This document shows positions 16,629 through 24,623 of a stretch of 64,000 bases of DNA, in pieces; the stretch's first letter is position 1, and each line of letters starts with the position of its first letter. Source of the stretch: Algoriphagus sp. AK58 (GTDB lineage Bacteria > Bacteroidota > Bacteroidia > Cytophagales > Cyclobacteriaceae); contig NZ_QEIG01000008.1 in assembly GCF_014324365.1 (NCBI RefSeq), positions 310,001 through 374,000 of the forward strand. The letters run 5' to 3'. Made by a program: the position numbers and the translations under genes. The notes under the pieces were generated by a model. The model saw nothing but the letters and a program-made list of their open reading frames with translations, made no database searches and had not been told where the DNA came from.

Positions 16629-17279
16629 ATGGAAATTTTAAAATTGACTTTGAAGAGTTCAAAAATTGATGAAACAAGAGATTTCTATCACGAAAAACTT
16701 GGATTCAAAATAAATTACTTGAATGCAAATATGCTTAGCCTTCAAGTCGGTAAAACAGATTTGGTTTTTGAAAAGGAATTAGATAATTGCAAAGCGAATT
16801 ATCATTTTGCCTTTCTCCTTCCCAAAAATAAGTTGGATGAAGCTTTGATTTGGCTCGAAAGTAAAATTTCCGTGATTAAAAATGAAAGTGGTGCCATTGT
16901 GCAATTTCCAAATTGGAACGCAAGCTCTGTTTACTTTCATGACAATAATGGGAATATTTTGGAATTCATCTGTCGAAATGATATGGACAATGATTCAACA
17001 TATAATTTTTCCACGGAAAGTATTTTATCAATAAATGAGGTTGGTTTGGCTCACGAATCCCCTTTGTTTTTGGCTAATTCTTTAATTTCAGAAATAGGAA
17101 CCGAATACTTTTCCAAAGGTCCTGTAAGTGAAGAGTTTGTGGCTTTGGGTGACGAATGCGGAATGTTTGTAATCTCAGGGCTAAATCGGAATTGGTTCCC
17201 TACAAATCAACTAGCACAAAATCATCCTATTAACGTTTCAGTGAAAGAGAAAGGGATTGAATATAAATTGGATTTTTAG
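16629..17279 (+). CDS. VOC-superfamily (glyoxalase/bleomycin-resistance-like) protein
   Basis: 216 residues. The first 115 form a paired beta-alpha-beta-beta-beta VOC module: L-K-S-S-K-I-D-E-T-R-D-F-Y-H-E-K-L-G-F near the start and Y-F-H-D-N-N-G-N-I-L-E-F at about 99-110, with His and Glu in metal-ligand positions. The C-terminal half repeats the topology loosely. The reading frame is noticeably richer in A/T than the acyltransferase before it, consistent with more recent acquisition. Activity unknown; members include dioxygenases, isomerases and antibiotic-binding proteins. Confidence 0.85.
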   Translation: MEILKLTLKSSKIDETRDFYHEKLGFKINYLNANMLSLQVGKTDLVFEKELDNCKANYHFAFLLPKNKLDEALIWLESKISVIKNESGAIVQFPNWNASSVYFHDNNGNILEFICRNDMDNDSTYNFSTESILSINEVGLAHESPLFLANSLISEIGTEYFSKGPVSEEFVALGDECGMFVISGLNRNWFPTNQLAQNHPINVSVKEKGIEYKLDF

Positions 17280-17611
17280 GAAGGAGTTGAAACTATAATC
17301 ATGAAGTTTAGAAGAACTGCGGTATCTATCACTGTTATTGATGTGATGTTTGCAGCGGCTTAACTATCAATTACCGTTCAACCTCAACTAAGGATCTAAC
17401 ATTAAGGATTTTGTAATCTATGTTCTTAAAACACGAATAAAAAAAGCCCACCAGAACATCCGGTGGGTTTTTGAAGATAAACCAACTTTCTATCTATAGA
17501 AATAATTATCATTTCCATCTACCTGTTCAATCTCCATAGGATTTGGGATTAGCTGAGCAATGGAAGCTTAGAATCAAGGCTGGTCAGGTATTCTGTTTCA
17601 AGCTTGACCCT
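17280..17611. other. 332-bp intergenic region with a terminator and a tiny open frame
   Basis: No supported gene. An ATG at 17301 opens a 20-residue frame (MKFRRTAVSITVIDVMFAAA, stop at 17361-17363) directly after the VOC gene. It has no sign of conservation that I can judge and may be chance. The terminator at 17441-17473 closes the plus-strand unit. The remainder, up to the nitroreductase stop, shows nothing recognisable. Confidence 0.5.
17441..17473. terminator. Intrinsic terminator
   Basis: Stem CCCACC/GGTGGG (17447-17452, 17462-17467) with A-rich left and T-rich right flanks. It ends the acyltransferase-VOC transcript and can also act for the minus-strand nitroreductase. Confidence 0.75.
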
Positions 17612-18244
17612 TCAAGGAAGTGAGATAAATAGGGTTTCCTGATCTTTCCGAACCTTAACTCTATATTGGGTTTGATCAAAGTCCGAACGATAACCTACGG
17701 GGACAATCACTGAAGCATTCAATCCTTTCTCCCTGAGTCCAAGAATGCTGTCATAGCGCTCTTTTTCGAAACCTTCCATCGGACATGCGTCAATTTTGAG
17801 CTCAGCACATGCCATAAGTAGAGTGCTCATGGCTAAATAGCACTGTTTTTCCATCCATGATTTCCGATTGGTTTCCTCCATGCCGGAAACCATCAATTTG
17901 GTTGTGTTCCAATACGAGTTAAGTTCGTTCTTATTGGCTCCAGGTGTCTGAAATAATAGATGGAAATACTCATCTATCCCCTCCTCAAACCTTTCTGTTA
18001 GGGTACAAAAAACAAATAAATGAGAGGCCTCTGTGATTTGTTTTTGATCATAAGAAACCTTTCTGAGCTCGCTGCGCACATCAGGGTTTTCAATGACCAA
18101 AACCCGATAGAGCTGAAGTCCATAGGATGACGCAGAAAGTCTCACCGCCTCTTTCAGGGACTTGATATGTTCTGCTGAGACTTTTTTGTCGGGGTTAAAT
18201 GATTTTGTGGCGTATCGCCAGTTTAAGTTTTCTAGTAGTTTCAT
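17612..18244 (-). CDS. Nitroreductase-family NAD(P)H-dependent oxidoreductase
   Basis: Start set at the ATG at 18244, which begins M-K-L-L-E-N-L-N-W-R-Y-A-T-K-S-F-N; the longer open frame upstream lacks family character. 210 residues, the usual length for the NfsB/YdgI group of FMN flavoproteins. R-Y-A-T-K-S-F (FMN phosphate binding) and the S-A-S-S-Y-G-L-Q segment are conserved family features, and the C-terminal Gly-Tyr-Arg segment (P-V-G-Y-R) closes the FMN site. Likely a dimeric reductase of nitro compounds or quinones. Its upstream region contains an inverted repeat at 18297-18313. Confidence 0.9.
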   Translation of the reverse strand: MKLLENLNWRYATKSFNPDKKVSAEHIKSLKEAVRLSASSYGLQLYRVLVIENPDVRSELRKVSYDQKQITEASHLFVFCTLTERFEEGIDEYFHLLFQTPGANKNELNSYWNTTKLMVSGMEETNRKSWMEKQCYLAMSTLLMACAELKIDACPMEGFEKERYDSILGLREKGLNASVIVPVGYRSDFDQTQYRVKVRKDQETLFISLP

Positions 18245-18296
18245 AAGTTTTTTATGGTTTTCAATGGGTATTAAGAATCTCGCACAGCTAGTCATT

Positions 18297-18313
18297 ACCA
18301 CAGCATGTGTGGT
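18297..18313. promoter_or_regulatory. 17-bp inverted repeat upstream of the nitroreductase gene
   Basis: ACCACA-GCATG-TGTGGT: perfect 6-bp arms with a 5-nt centre, 53 bp ahead of the start codon. Size and position fit a dimeric repressor operator; the regulator is unknown. Confidence 0.35.
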
Positions 18314-18475
18314 TTTCCCCATGCTCGATTTTTTAGGTATTGGGTTGTCTTTGAGAAGTCATACATCCTGCCCCTGCCTGCCCAAACTTGCATCGCAGAA
18401 CTCGCTATGGGAACAGGTTCAAATCAGTTACTCGCCTGTGAGAAGGAATACCATAGACCTATCATGATTCCTTTC

Positions 18476-19192
18476 TTATCGGAAAAACCGGAGTAAAAAA
18501 TCCTTCTTGAATCCATACTTCAAATAGATCCCAATACCCATTTCTGATGCCTGTAGGATAATTTGGGCATTTCTTTCCCTTGAGGTGATATGATTTAAAA
18601 CAGACTCCAGAAATGGGCCTGCCAAACTTTGTCCACGATATTTGGGAATAATGCCAAATGAATAAATCCCAACCGTATCCTCGGTAAAATAAAGCATGCA
18701 GGTTCCAAACACCTGATTCTTGATTTTCGCCAAAAAGAACCCGACCTCGTATTTCAGGCCAAGGATTGTCTTGGGCAAAATTTGATAGGAGAAGGAGTTT
18801 TTAAAATGGGTCGACCAAGTAATGCCCCCCTCTAAGTCAGAAATTTGTACGAGTTCGATCTGGGTTTTATACGGACCTACCTCAGAGGCATCAAGGGACA
18901 TCCCGACCAGTTCTGCTTCCTTTTCAAATCCAAAGCTGGAAAAATACCCCTCCTGATCTACCAAGCTTTGATCCCAAATTGCCAACCTCAACCCTTTCCC
19001 AAAACTCAAGGCCCTGGCTATGGAAAGATTGTGAGGGGTAATTTCTCCTTCTACCCAGATTTTATTAGGCCAACATCCCGGAAAAACAAAGCTTTGGTGT
19101 AAAGGTCCGAGGCGCTTATACATTCCGGATTTTTCACCTGCCAGCTTCCATAATCCTGTCAGGTTTGCGATGTTCTGTTCGATAAGAATCAT
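18476..19192 (-). CDS. GNAT-family N-acetyltransferase, two-domain type
   Basis: Start set at the ATG at 19192 (M-I-L-I-E-Q-N); the longer frame would overlap the DMT gene. 238 residues. The N-terminal half is unassigned. The C-terminal half holds the GNAT core: a G-T-C-M-L-Y-F strand, I-P-K-Y-R-G-Q-S-L-A as the acetyl-CoA loop (R-G-Q-S instead of R-G-x-G), and Y-L-K-Y-G-F near the end. The gene follows the DMT gene by 5 bp in what looks like a three-gene operon with the cyclase. The acetylated substrate is unknown. Confidence 0.78.
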   Translation of the reverse strand: MILIEQNIANLTGLWKLAGEKSGMYKRLGPLHQSFVFPGCWPNKIWVEGEITPHNLSIARALSFGKGLRLAIWDQSLVDQEGYFSSFGFEKEAELVGMSLDASEVGPYKTQIELVQISDLEGGITWSTHFKNSFSYQILPKTILGLKYEVGFFLAKIKNQVFGTCMLYFTEDTVGIYSFGIIPKYRGQSLAGPFLESVLNHITSRERNAQIILQASEMGIGIYLKYGFKKDFLLRFFR

Positions 19193-19197
19193 GGATT

Positions 19198-19644
19198 TCA
19201 GGATTTGATACAGATTACACCCAAAATCATGATGATTATTCCCACCACTCTTTTCCAAGTCAGCAATTCAGGCTCTAATCCAAACCAGCCAAAATGACTT
19301 AAAACAGCGGCGAAGATTAATTGACCGCTCAACCCAATAGCCACAGTGCTTGCTATACCCAACCTCGGGATGAGGTAATAAAAAGAGGATACCGCCAAAA
19401 AACTGACCAATCCGCCTGTTATCCAAAGGTAGCCTGGAATTGATTTCAGTGTAAGAGCCGTAGGGATTGCCTTTGGATTAATCACACTGATCAGTAAGGC
19501 AAAACAGGCACTAATCGTTAGCGCTACCGTCGAGGCTAGCTGACTGTTTGACAACAACACCCCCAACCTGGCATTTAAGCTTCCTTGAATAACAATCATT
19601 ATTCCTATCATAAAGGCCAAACCTATCAATTGGAAATTCCCCAT
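19198..19644 (-). CDS. DMT-superfamily inner-membrane transporter, YdcZ (DUF606) type
   Basis: 148 residues with five hydrophobic segments. The N-terminal I-V-I-Q-G-S-L-N-A-R-L-G pattern and the central G-G-L-V-S-F-L-A-V-S-S-F-Y-Y-L-I-P-R-L-G are characteristic of the YdcZ family, half-size DMT exporters. It starts 11 bp after the cyclase stop and ends 5 bp before the GNAT gene. Co-transcription with a predicted amide/ester cyclase suggests export of a small metabolite, which is inference. Confidence 0.88.
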   Translation of the reverse strand: MGNFQLIGLAFMIGIMIVIQGSLNARLGVLLSNSQLASTVALTISACFALLISVINPKAIPTALTLKSIPGYLWITGGLVSFLAVSSFYYLIPRLGIASTVAIGLSGQLIFAAVLSHFGWFGLEPELLTWKRVVGIIIMILGVICIKS

Positions 19645-19655
19645 TTCTTAAGAAA

Positions 19656-20645
19656 TTAATCGGACTCAATAGGTAATGCGATAGGTCTGATAGGTGAACC
19701 AGAGGCTCCCTTCAACTTTAATGAGGAGCCGATAAAGGCAAATTCATAAACCTTGTCTTCGGCGAGTGATTCAAGATTCATCTGCTCCAAAAACATCACT
19801 CCTTTTTCGGCCAACAAATACGTATGAACCGGAACCCAATTATCGTTTCTCTCCGGGGGGAAAGCCTCGAAACTTAAATTGTCAGCCCCGAGAAGCATGA
19901 TACCTTTTTCCTCCACCAGCCATTTCGCAGCCTCTAGACTAATCCCCGGATATTCATCCAAATAGTGATCAGAATTGGTGTAAAATCTAGCCTGACCGGT
20001 TCGGATCAAAACTATGTCTCCGCTTTTTAATTCTACATTTTGCTTTGAAAGAGCCTCCATGAGGTCTAAAGAGGAGATCCGATAATTAGCAGGCAGGCGT
20101 TCCAAACCTTTGGAGGATACAATATCGATCAGGACTCCCCTTCCGATGATGGGAGGAATGGTTTCAGCTCCTGTCTTTTTCCATCCTTTATCACCCAGAT
20201 GCTTTTCGGCTGAAAAGCCATTCCAAATTTCTCCATTAAGCCCAAAGTGGTTTAAGGCGTCTATATGGGTTCCCATATGAGTATACATGGATATGGCATC
20301 ACCCGTGTAGCTTACTTTGGCATTCATTGATTCACCCAGTTTATTGGGGTTGTCAACTACCGTCCCATGTGGAGTATGGGTCATCCAAAATTGATACGGG
20401 GGATCCCCAAGGGCATGAAAGCTGGGCATTCCGACAAAATATTCCACACTGAGGTCATAGACCTTTCCGGAATTGATCTTACTCAAGACCTGCAACCTTG
20501 TCTGTTCTGTCATGAGATTTAAGGTTCCGAGTTCATCATCGGGTCCCCAAGGACTTTTCCCAACTTTTTCTTCACTAATTTCCTGAGCCAAAGACCAACC
20601 TGTCTGGAATGTCAGGAAATACGAAAGAAGCATTAGCTTTTTCAT
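19656..20645 (-). CDS. Exported cyclase-family protein (kynurenine formamidase-like metal hydrolase)
   Basis: 329 residues with a signal peptide to about residue 20. The metal-binding signature of the family, H-M-G-T-H-I-D-A-L-N-H, lies near 125, and the paired Y-P-G-I-S and L-G-A-D-N-L segments further on are typical. Relatives include bacterial arylformamidase (KynB), isatin hydrolase and related metal-dependent amidases, so the exact substrate is open. It leads an operon with a DMT exporter and a GNAT protein and is divergent from a Crp/Fnr regulator, which may control it. Confidence 0.88.
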   Translation of the reverse strand: MKKLMLLSYFLTFQTGWSLAQEISEEKVGKSPWGPDDELGTLNLMTEQTRLQVLSKINSGKVYDLSVEYFVGMPSFHALGDPPYQFWMTHTPHGTVVDNPNKLGESMNAKVSYTGDAISMYTHMGTHIDALNHFGLNGEIWNGFSAEKHLGDKGWKKTGAETIPPIIGRGVLIDIVSSKGLERLPANYRISSLDLMEALSKQNVELKSGDIVLIRTGQARFYTNSDHYLDEYPGISLEAAKWLVEEKGIMLLGADNLSFEAFPPERNDNWVPVHTYLLAEKGVMFLEQMNLESLAEDKVYEFAFIGSSLKLKGASGSPIRPIALPIESD

Positions 20646-20710
20646 GATTTCTGATTTTTATTGTGATTAAATGACATGGCAAAGTTCTCTCGGCGAACAC
20701 CGATGGCTAA

Positions 20711-20742
20711 TGACCTAGAATAGGAAAACCACTTGACCTAGA
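20711..20742. promoter_or_regulatory. Direct repeats in the cyclase/Crp divergent promoter region
   Basis: Two perfect copies of TGACCTAGA (20711-20719 and 20734-20742), 23 bp apart start to start, about two helical turns. The first also overlaps a CCTA-GAA-TAGG dyad. The pair lies within the only spacer between the two divergent genes, so it is a candidate binding site for the adjacent Crp/Fnr-type regulator. Confidence 0.45.
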
Positions 20743-20747
20743 TTAAG

Positions 20748-21326
20748 ATGATGAGCAGACTCCTGTGGGAAAGTTTCGAAAAATACATTGCGCTCACTCA
20801 GGAAGAGAAAGAGTTGATTGAATCAAGACTGACTGAAAGGACTGTCAAAAAAGGCCGTTTCTTGGTCTTTTCAGGAGGGAAAAGCCGAAACACCAATTTT
20901 GTACTTTCAGGCAGTTTGGTTGGGTATTACACCGACGCCAAAGGCTTGGACCATATCATCCAATTTGCATTTGAAGGCTGGTGGATCAGTGATTTAAAAA
21001 GTTTTATCACCCAACAAGAGGCAATTTTCAATGTCCAAGCCTTGGAAGACACCAAGGTATTGGAGCTCTCTTATGAACATTTGGAAGTGCTCTATGGACA
21101 AATTCCCCAGTTGGAGCGCTATTTCAGGATCATTACACAGAGGGCCTTTGTGGCTTTTCAGGAACGAATCCTGGAGACCATAAGTCAAACCGCAGAAAAC
21201 CGCTATCGGTCTTTTCATGAAAAATTCAAAAAGTACGAGACCCGCATCCCTCAAAAACTCATTGCCTCCTACATTGGTGTGACCCCTGAATTTTTCAGTA
21301 GAATGAAAAAAAACCTGGATAAATGA
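20748..21326 (+). CDS. Crp/Fnr-family transcriptional regulator
   Basis: 192 residues. A cyclic-nucleotide-binding fold at about 20-120 (G-R-F-L-V-F-S-G-G at about 38-46, L-S-G-S-L-V-G-Y-Y) is followed by a long dimerisation helix and a short helix-turn-helix (L-I-A-S-Y-I-G-V-T-P-E-F-F-S-R-M). The phosphate-binding cassette is not the classical cAMP type, as usual in Bacteroidota members. Two ATG codons open the frame; the first is used here. It is divergent from the cyclase operon with a 102-bp spacer. Confidence 0.92.
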   Translation: MMSRLLWESFEKYIALTQEEKELIESRLTERTVKKGRFLVFSGGKSRNTNFVLSGSLVGYYTDAKGLDHIIQFAFEGWWISDLKSFITQQEAIFNVQALEDTKVLELSYEHLEVLYGQIPQLERYFRIITQRAFVAFQERILETISQTAENRYRSFHEKFKKYETRIPQKLIASYIGVTPEFFSRMKKNLDK

Positions 21327-21674
21327 TTATTCCATAAAGTAGTCCATCCATTGAAATCTCACAGAAATCAGCGAGTATAAACTCAACTAAACACCTCCCC
21401 GCTATCATCTTGACCTGAAGGCAAAGTCTTTTATACAAAAGATTACCTCTGATAAACAGAGAGTTAGCCAATTTAAAAAAAAGCCATCATTTCTGATGGC
21501 TTTTCTAGGATGGCTCCCCCTATCAACGATAGTTGCAACCAAATAAGAGTGACATTGATCTTGAAAGAGATTTATAATCAATTACTTAATTCAAAGATCT
21601 TGAATTGACATCCCATTATAAAAAGGAAGCCAAAGGGATTATAAATTTTCAATGAATTCCTTGAATGGTATTAT
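21327..21674. other. 348-bp intergenic region containing a terminator
   Basis: No gene supported. A terminator for the Crp gene lies at 21483-21504. The sequence TGGCTCCCCCT at 21511-21521 resembles the 3' acceptor end of the tRNA-Asn at 22653-22726 over about nine bases only. The rest is A/T-rich without recognisable structure. Confidence 0.5.
21483..21504 (+). terminator. Intrinsic terminator after the Crp/Fnr gene
   Basis: 7-bp stem GCCATCA/TGATGGC with a TTTC loop, followed by TTTT and preceded by a run of A. Confidence 0.8.
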
Positions 21675-22070
21675 TTATGCGCCTACTTTTTCCTGTTTTC
21701 CATCCAACTCATAGGGTTGGATGAGTACTTCAACTGGTAGTTTCAATAAGGTTGAAAGATTTCTGACCATTTCGATCGTCAACGCCCTTTTCCTATTCAA
21801 AACGAGACTGACCGTAGTTTTACTCCCGATTGCCGATATAAGATCTTTGTCCTTAAGGCCCTTTCTTTCCATTGTTTCTTTTACGGCTTCAATAGGATCG
21901 GGCAAGGCAATGGGATAATGCTCTTTTTCGTATTTCTCGATTAAAGTAACCAGCAATTCCGCCTCCATCCCTTCGGGACTTTCGGGATCGGCCTCAAAGA
22001 TTTTAGAAAGCCTGGCAAGAGATTGTTCATACTCCTTTTCTGTTGTAATTGTCTTTTCCCACTTCATCAT
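21675..22070 (-). CDS. higA: HigA-type antitoxin with helix-turn-helix
   Basis: 131 residues. The N-terminal 75 residues are acidic and helical. A Xre-type helix-turn-helix sits at about 80-115 with K-D-K-D-L-I-S-A-I-G, S-L-V-L-N-R-K-R and I-E-M-V-R-N-L-S. This layout matches the longer HigA antitoxins of Bacteroidota, which neutralise HigB and repress the operon. The gene begins 19 bp after the toxin stop, so toxin precedes antitoxin, as in hig modules. The likely operator is the palindrome at 22429-22453. Confidence 0.9.
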   Translation of the reverse strand: MMKWEKTITTEKEYEQSLARLSKIFEADPESPEGMEAELLVTLIEKYEKEHYPIALPDPIEAVKETMERKGLKDKDLISAIGSKTTVSLVLNRKRALTIEMVRNLSTLLKLPVEVLIQPYELDGKQEKVGA

Positions 22071-22089
22071 TACAAGTTGATTTACGGTT

Positions 22090-22404
22090 TTAAAATTGCT
22101 CTACAGTGCTTGCGTCTACCTTGTCATATTCGGAGTGCGTTCCGATAAATTTGATGAATACCCACTGCCTCAAATAGCTGATTTGAACGATTAAGCGATA
22201 TTTATTGCCAGAAATATTAAACACCACTCGATTATTTTTAACAGGATCAGCATCAGGAAAATCCTGAACAACATCTGAAGGTCTTTGCCATACTGAATTT
22301 TTAGTGATAGCAATCCAAGTTTCTAGACTTGATTTTGAATCTGGATGCTTCTGATAAAACTCCGTCAGATTTTTGATGGCAATAATATTTTTCAAAGCCA
22401 GCAA
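22090..22404 (-). CDS. higB: HigB-type mRNA interferase toxin
   Basis: 104 residues, matching HigB_toxin length. Diagnostic segments are H-P-D-S-K-S-S-L-E-T-W near the start, N-N-R-V-V-F-N-I and K-Y-R-L-I-V in the core strands, and I-G-T-H-S-E-Y-D-K-V-D-A near the end with the His and Tyr typical of the family. HigB enzymes cut mRNA on the ribosome; the paired antitoxin gene is immediately downstream. The ATG is 25 bp from a perfect palindrome. Confidence 0.92.
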   Translation of the reverse strand: MLALKNIIAIKNLTEFYQKHPDSKSSLETWIAITKNSVWQRPSDVVQDFPDADPVKNNRVVFNISGNKYRLIVQISYLRQWVFIKFIGTHSEYDKVDASTVEQF

Positions 22405-22428
22405 GTTAAAATACGCTTGAAGATATTA

Positions 22429-22453
22429 AAAAGTTTTCAATTTGAAAACTTTT
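22429..22453. promoter_or_regulatory. Perfect 25-bp palindrome upstream of higB, candidate HigA operator
   Basis: AAAAGTTTTCAA (22429-22440), a single central T, then TTGAAAACTTTT (22442-22453): arms of 12 bp without mismatch. It lies 25 bp upstream of the toxin start, where a HigA dimer would block the promoter. In RNA it would also form a weak A/U-rich hairpin. Confidence 0.6.
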
Positions 22454-22610
22454 CCCAAATCGATATTTACCTTTCTCCATTTTTTATCGATAATGGACTT
22501 TCAACGGTACTAAAAATGTTCACGCATTTGCAATGTAAACCAGTAAAATGTGCGTGCTAATTGCGATACCATTCTCATTTGGTACTCGGGAAGATCATTT
22601 CCCAAAAAGC

Positions 22611-22648
22611 AAAAAAGCCTTCAGAATTGCTTCTGAAGGCTTTTTTTT
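22611..22648. terminator. Intrinsic terminator next to tRNA-Asn
   Basis: 10-bp stem GCCTTCAGAA/TTCTGAAGGC with a 4-nt loop (22617-22640), an A-run before it and eight T after it. On the minus strand it follows the tRNA 3' end within a few bases. Confidence 0.88.
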
Positions 22649-22652
22649 GATG

Positions 22653-22726
22653 CTCCCCCTCTTGGGCTCGAACCAAGGACCCCATGATTAACAGTCATGT
22701 GCTCTAACCAGCTGAGCTAAGGAGGA
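22653..22726 (-). tRNA. tRNA-Asn, anticodon GTT
   Basis: Read on the minus strand: acceptor TCCTCCT pairs with AGGGGGA (one T-G pair); D arm GCTC/GAGC with the A-GCTGGTTA loop; anticodon arm CATGA/TCATG with loop CTGTTAA giving anticodon GTT (plus-strand 22690-22692); T arm with CTTGG/CCAAG and loop TTCGAGC. The CCA end is not encoded, as usual in Bacteroidota. The discriminator base is G. Confidence 0.95.
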
Positions 22727-22889
22727 GTTTGTTTCGCTATCCCTTTCGGAAAACGTGATGCAAATGTAGAGGCATGATCCATTTTTTCCAAACTCATTTT
22801 TGAAAAAATATTCAATTTTGCCTCAATCTGCCTTTTTCTATTTCTTAGTCAGGGACTTATTTTTTGGATTTTTTCCGCTAAGCCCTCCC

Positions 22890-23315
22890 TTATTGATTTT
22901 TGGCACTAAACTTCCGGCTAAGTGTCTTGATAAACCTAACTTTACGAAACCGCAGTGCTGACCAGTCTTCATCAATGGCAATTTGACGCACTCCTTCATA
23001 ATCCAGCTCTCCTACCTTTCTCCAACCGCTATCTCTATTGATGCTCACCTTGTATTTTTTGGAAGTGCCTTTAGGATAGGCTACCCATATTGCCTCATCC
23101 TCCGGGGAAAGTTGATGCATTTTTTCAAAATACTCATCGATGTCCTCCTTGCTATACACAAACGCAAGCATAAACGTAGGCTTCTCTCCTTCCTCCACAT
23201 AATACCCAGAAGTCTTCCAAGAATTTACGAGGTCTTCCAAGTCCTGAGGGCAATTCCAAATCCGGATCTTCATCCCTTCTTTGAAATTCATCTTCTTTAA
23301 AATTGTGTCCATCAC
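22890..23315 (-). CDS. DUF3052-like small protein
   Basis: 141 residues. The pattern A-I-W-V-A-Y-P-K-G-T-S at about 90-100, then S-I-N-R-D-S-G-W, and a late V-R-Q-I-A-I-D-E-D-W-S-A-L-R-F-R are the conserved stretches of the DUF3052 group. No function is established for it to my knowledge. Cytoplasmic, with no signal or membrane segment. It stands alone between tRNA-Asn and the repeat upstream of the second serine hydrolase. Confidence 0.8.
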   Translation of the reverse strand: MMDTILKKMNFKEGMKIRIWNCPQDLEDLVNSWKTSGYYVEEGEKPTFMLAFVYSKEDIDEYFEKMHQLSPEDEAIWVAYPKGTSKKYKVSINRDSGWRKVGELDYEGVRQIAIDEDWSALRFRKVRFIKTLSRKFSAKNQ

Positions 23316-23437
23316 TAGCTTTTTTGTTTATAAAAAGTAAAAATTTTTGCAAAATTGAATCAAATCAAATCTTAGAAACTCATAAAGAGTTTAAGTTTCC
23401 TTTTCACCCATCCAACTCTTTCAAGTTAATCTAATCA

Positions 23438-23531
23438 GATGAAATGCCCATGAGAAAATGTCTCACACAGGGGAATGATTATCCAGGGCATTCCATGTGG
23501 CAAATGAAAATCAAATTATAAACACATGAAA
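23438..23531 (+). repeat. 95-bp dispersed repeat, copy 2 (leader of the serine hydrolase gene)
   Basis: Close match to 3787-3882. Here the repeat runs into the ATG of the serine hydrolase gene at 23526, so the element forms its 5' leader. Pairings AATGCCC/GGGCATT and CATGTG/CACATG are retained in both copies. The second sequesters the start codon, hinting at an RNA-level switch or a binding site, which is inference. Confidence 0.85.
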
Positions 23532-24623
23532 AAAATAAAATTCATTTTCCTTTTCTTCATTCTCACCTCTAGGCTGCTGGCACAGGAGACCACTGATAAC
23601 CAAGCCCTTCAGCGAATTCTCGAAGGGCAACTGAATCAGGATATCCCAGGAATTTTACTCCATATCCAGTCCGGAAGCGGGGAGATCCATTGGTCAGGTT
23701 CAGCGGGAGTTTCTGAAAAGGAAACTGGAAAAAAGCTGCTTCCTGATCAGACCTTTCGGGTTGCAAGTGTCACGAAGACCTTTGTGGCAGCTTCCATTCT
23801 CAGACTTTGGGAAGAAGGCAAAATCAGGTTGGAAGATCCGATTTCGAACTACCTTTCACCCGAGCATACGCAAATCCTGAGTCAGGACTATGACCTAGAA
23901 CAGATCATTATTCTCCAGGTTTTGCAGCACAATGCCGGATTTTTTGACCACACCCATGCGCCTGTTTTCTTCGACAAAGTCCTACAACCCGGAGGCCACG
24001 AATGGACCCGGACCGAACAGCTAAAACTCTGCGTAGAAGCCGGAGAGCCGATTGGAAAGCCCGGGGAAAAGTTCAGCTACTCAGACACGGGATATATTAT
24101 ACTAGGAGAAATCATCGAACGAATTCAGGGAAAAACGCTGGGAATTGCTATTGAAGAAATTCTCGAATTTGAAAAGTTGGGACTTCAGAACACCGCTTTT
24201 GAAGGATTGAATCCAAAAGTGGATCAGGCTCGGATCCACCAGTATTTCCAGGGACAGGACACTTATTTGTTCCATCCCAGCATGGATTATTTTGGAGGTG
24301 GGGGACTGCTGTCTACTACGAAGGATTTGAGCCAGTTTTTCCTTGCCCTGTTTAAAGGAGAAGTGTTCGAAAGCCCCAAGACTTTAGAAAAAATGCTTGA
24401 AGCACCAACTTACTCCGAGACTCCAATGATGGACTATCGCATTGGGATTTACCGAATTGAGGTGAATGGTATAGAGGCATTCTCGCATGCAGGTTTTTGG
24501 GGTACCCAAGCTATTTACATCCCTTCTCTAGATCTTGCCGTGGCTACGAACTACAGCCAAATCTGGAAAGGAAGGGTGCCGCCGGTTTTTGGAGAGGCTT
24601 TGATGACTTTAAACCTGAAATAA
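23526..24623 (+). CDS. Exported serine hydrolase, beta-lactamase family (class C-like)
   Basis: 365 residues, signal peptide to about 20 (L-L-A-Q). S-V-T-K at 81-84 holds the nucleophile and base, Y-S-D at 185-187 is the second motif, and F-S-H-A-G-F near 321-326 replaces the KTG box. It is shorter than the 562-residue relative at 7372-9060 because it lacks a C-terminal barrel domain. Likely a periplasmic esterase or peptidase. Its start codon is the end of a repeated leader element. Confidence 0.9.
   Translation: MKKIKFIFLFFILTSRLLAQETTDNQALQRILEGQLNQDIPGILLHIQSGSGEIHWSGSAGVSEKETGKKLLPDQTFRVASVTKTFVAASILRLWEEGKIRLEDPISNYLSPEHTQILSQDYDLEQIIILQVLQHNAGFFDHTHAPVFFDKVLQPGGHEWTRTEQLKLCVEAGEPIGKPGEKFSYSDTGYIILGEIIERIQGKTLGIAIEEILEFEKLGLQNTAFEGLNPKVDQARIHQYFQGQDTYLFHPSMDYFGGGGLLSTTKDLSQFFLALFKGEVFESPKTLEKMLEAPTYSETPMMDYRIGIYRIEVNGIEAFSHAGFWGTQAIYIPSLDLAVATNYSQIWKGRVPPVFGEALMTLNLK

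Noticed and set aside
17301..17363. 20-residue frame after the VOC gene as a small gene
   Set aside because: Too short, ends in a run of Ala, and no conserved feature can be judged; mentioned only in the intergenic entry.
21511..21521. TGGCTCCCCCT resembling the 3' end of tRNA-Asn at 22653-22726, as if marking an integration site around HigBA
   Set aside because: Only about nine identical bases and no longer att-like repeat or integrase between them; chance is likely.
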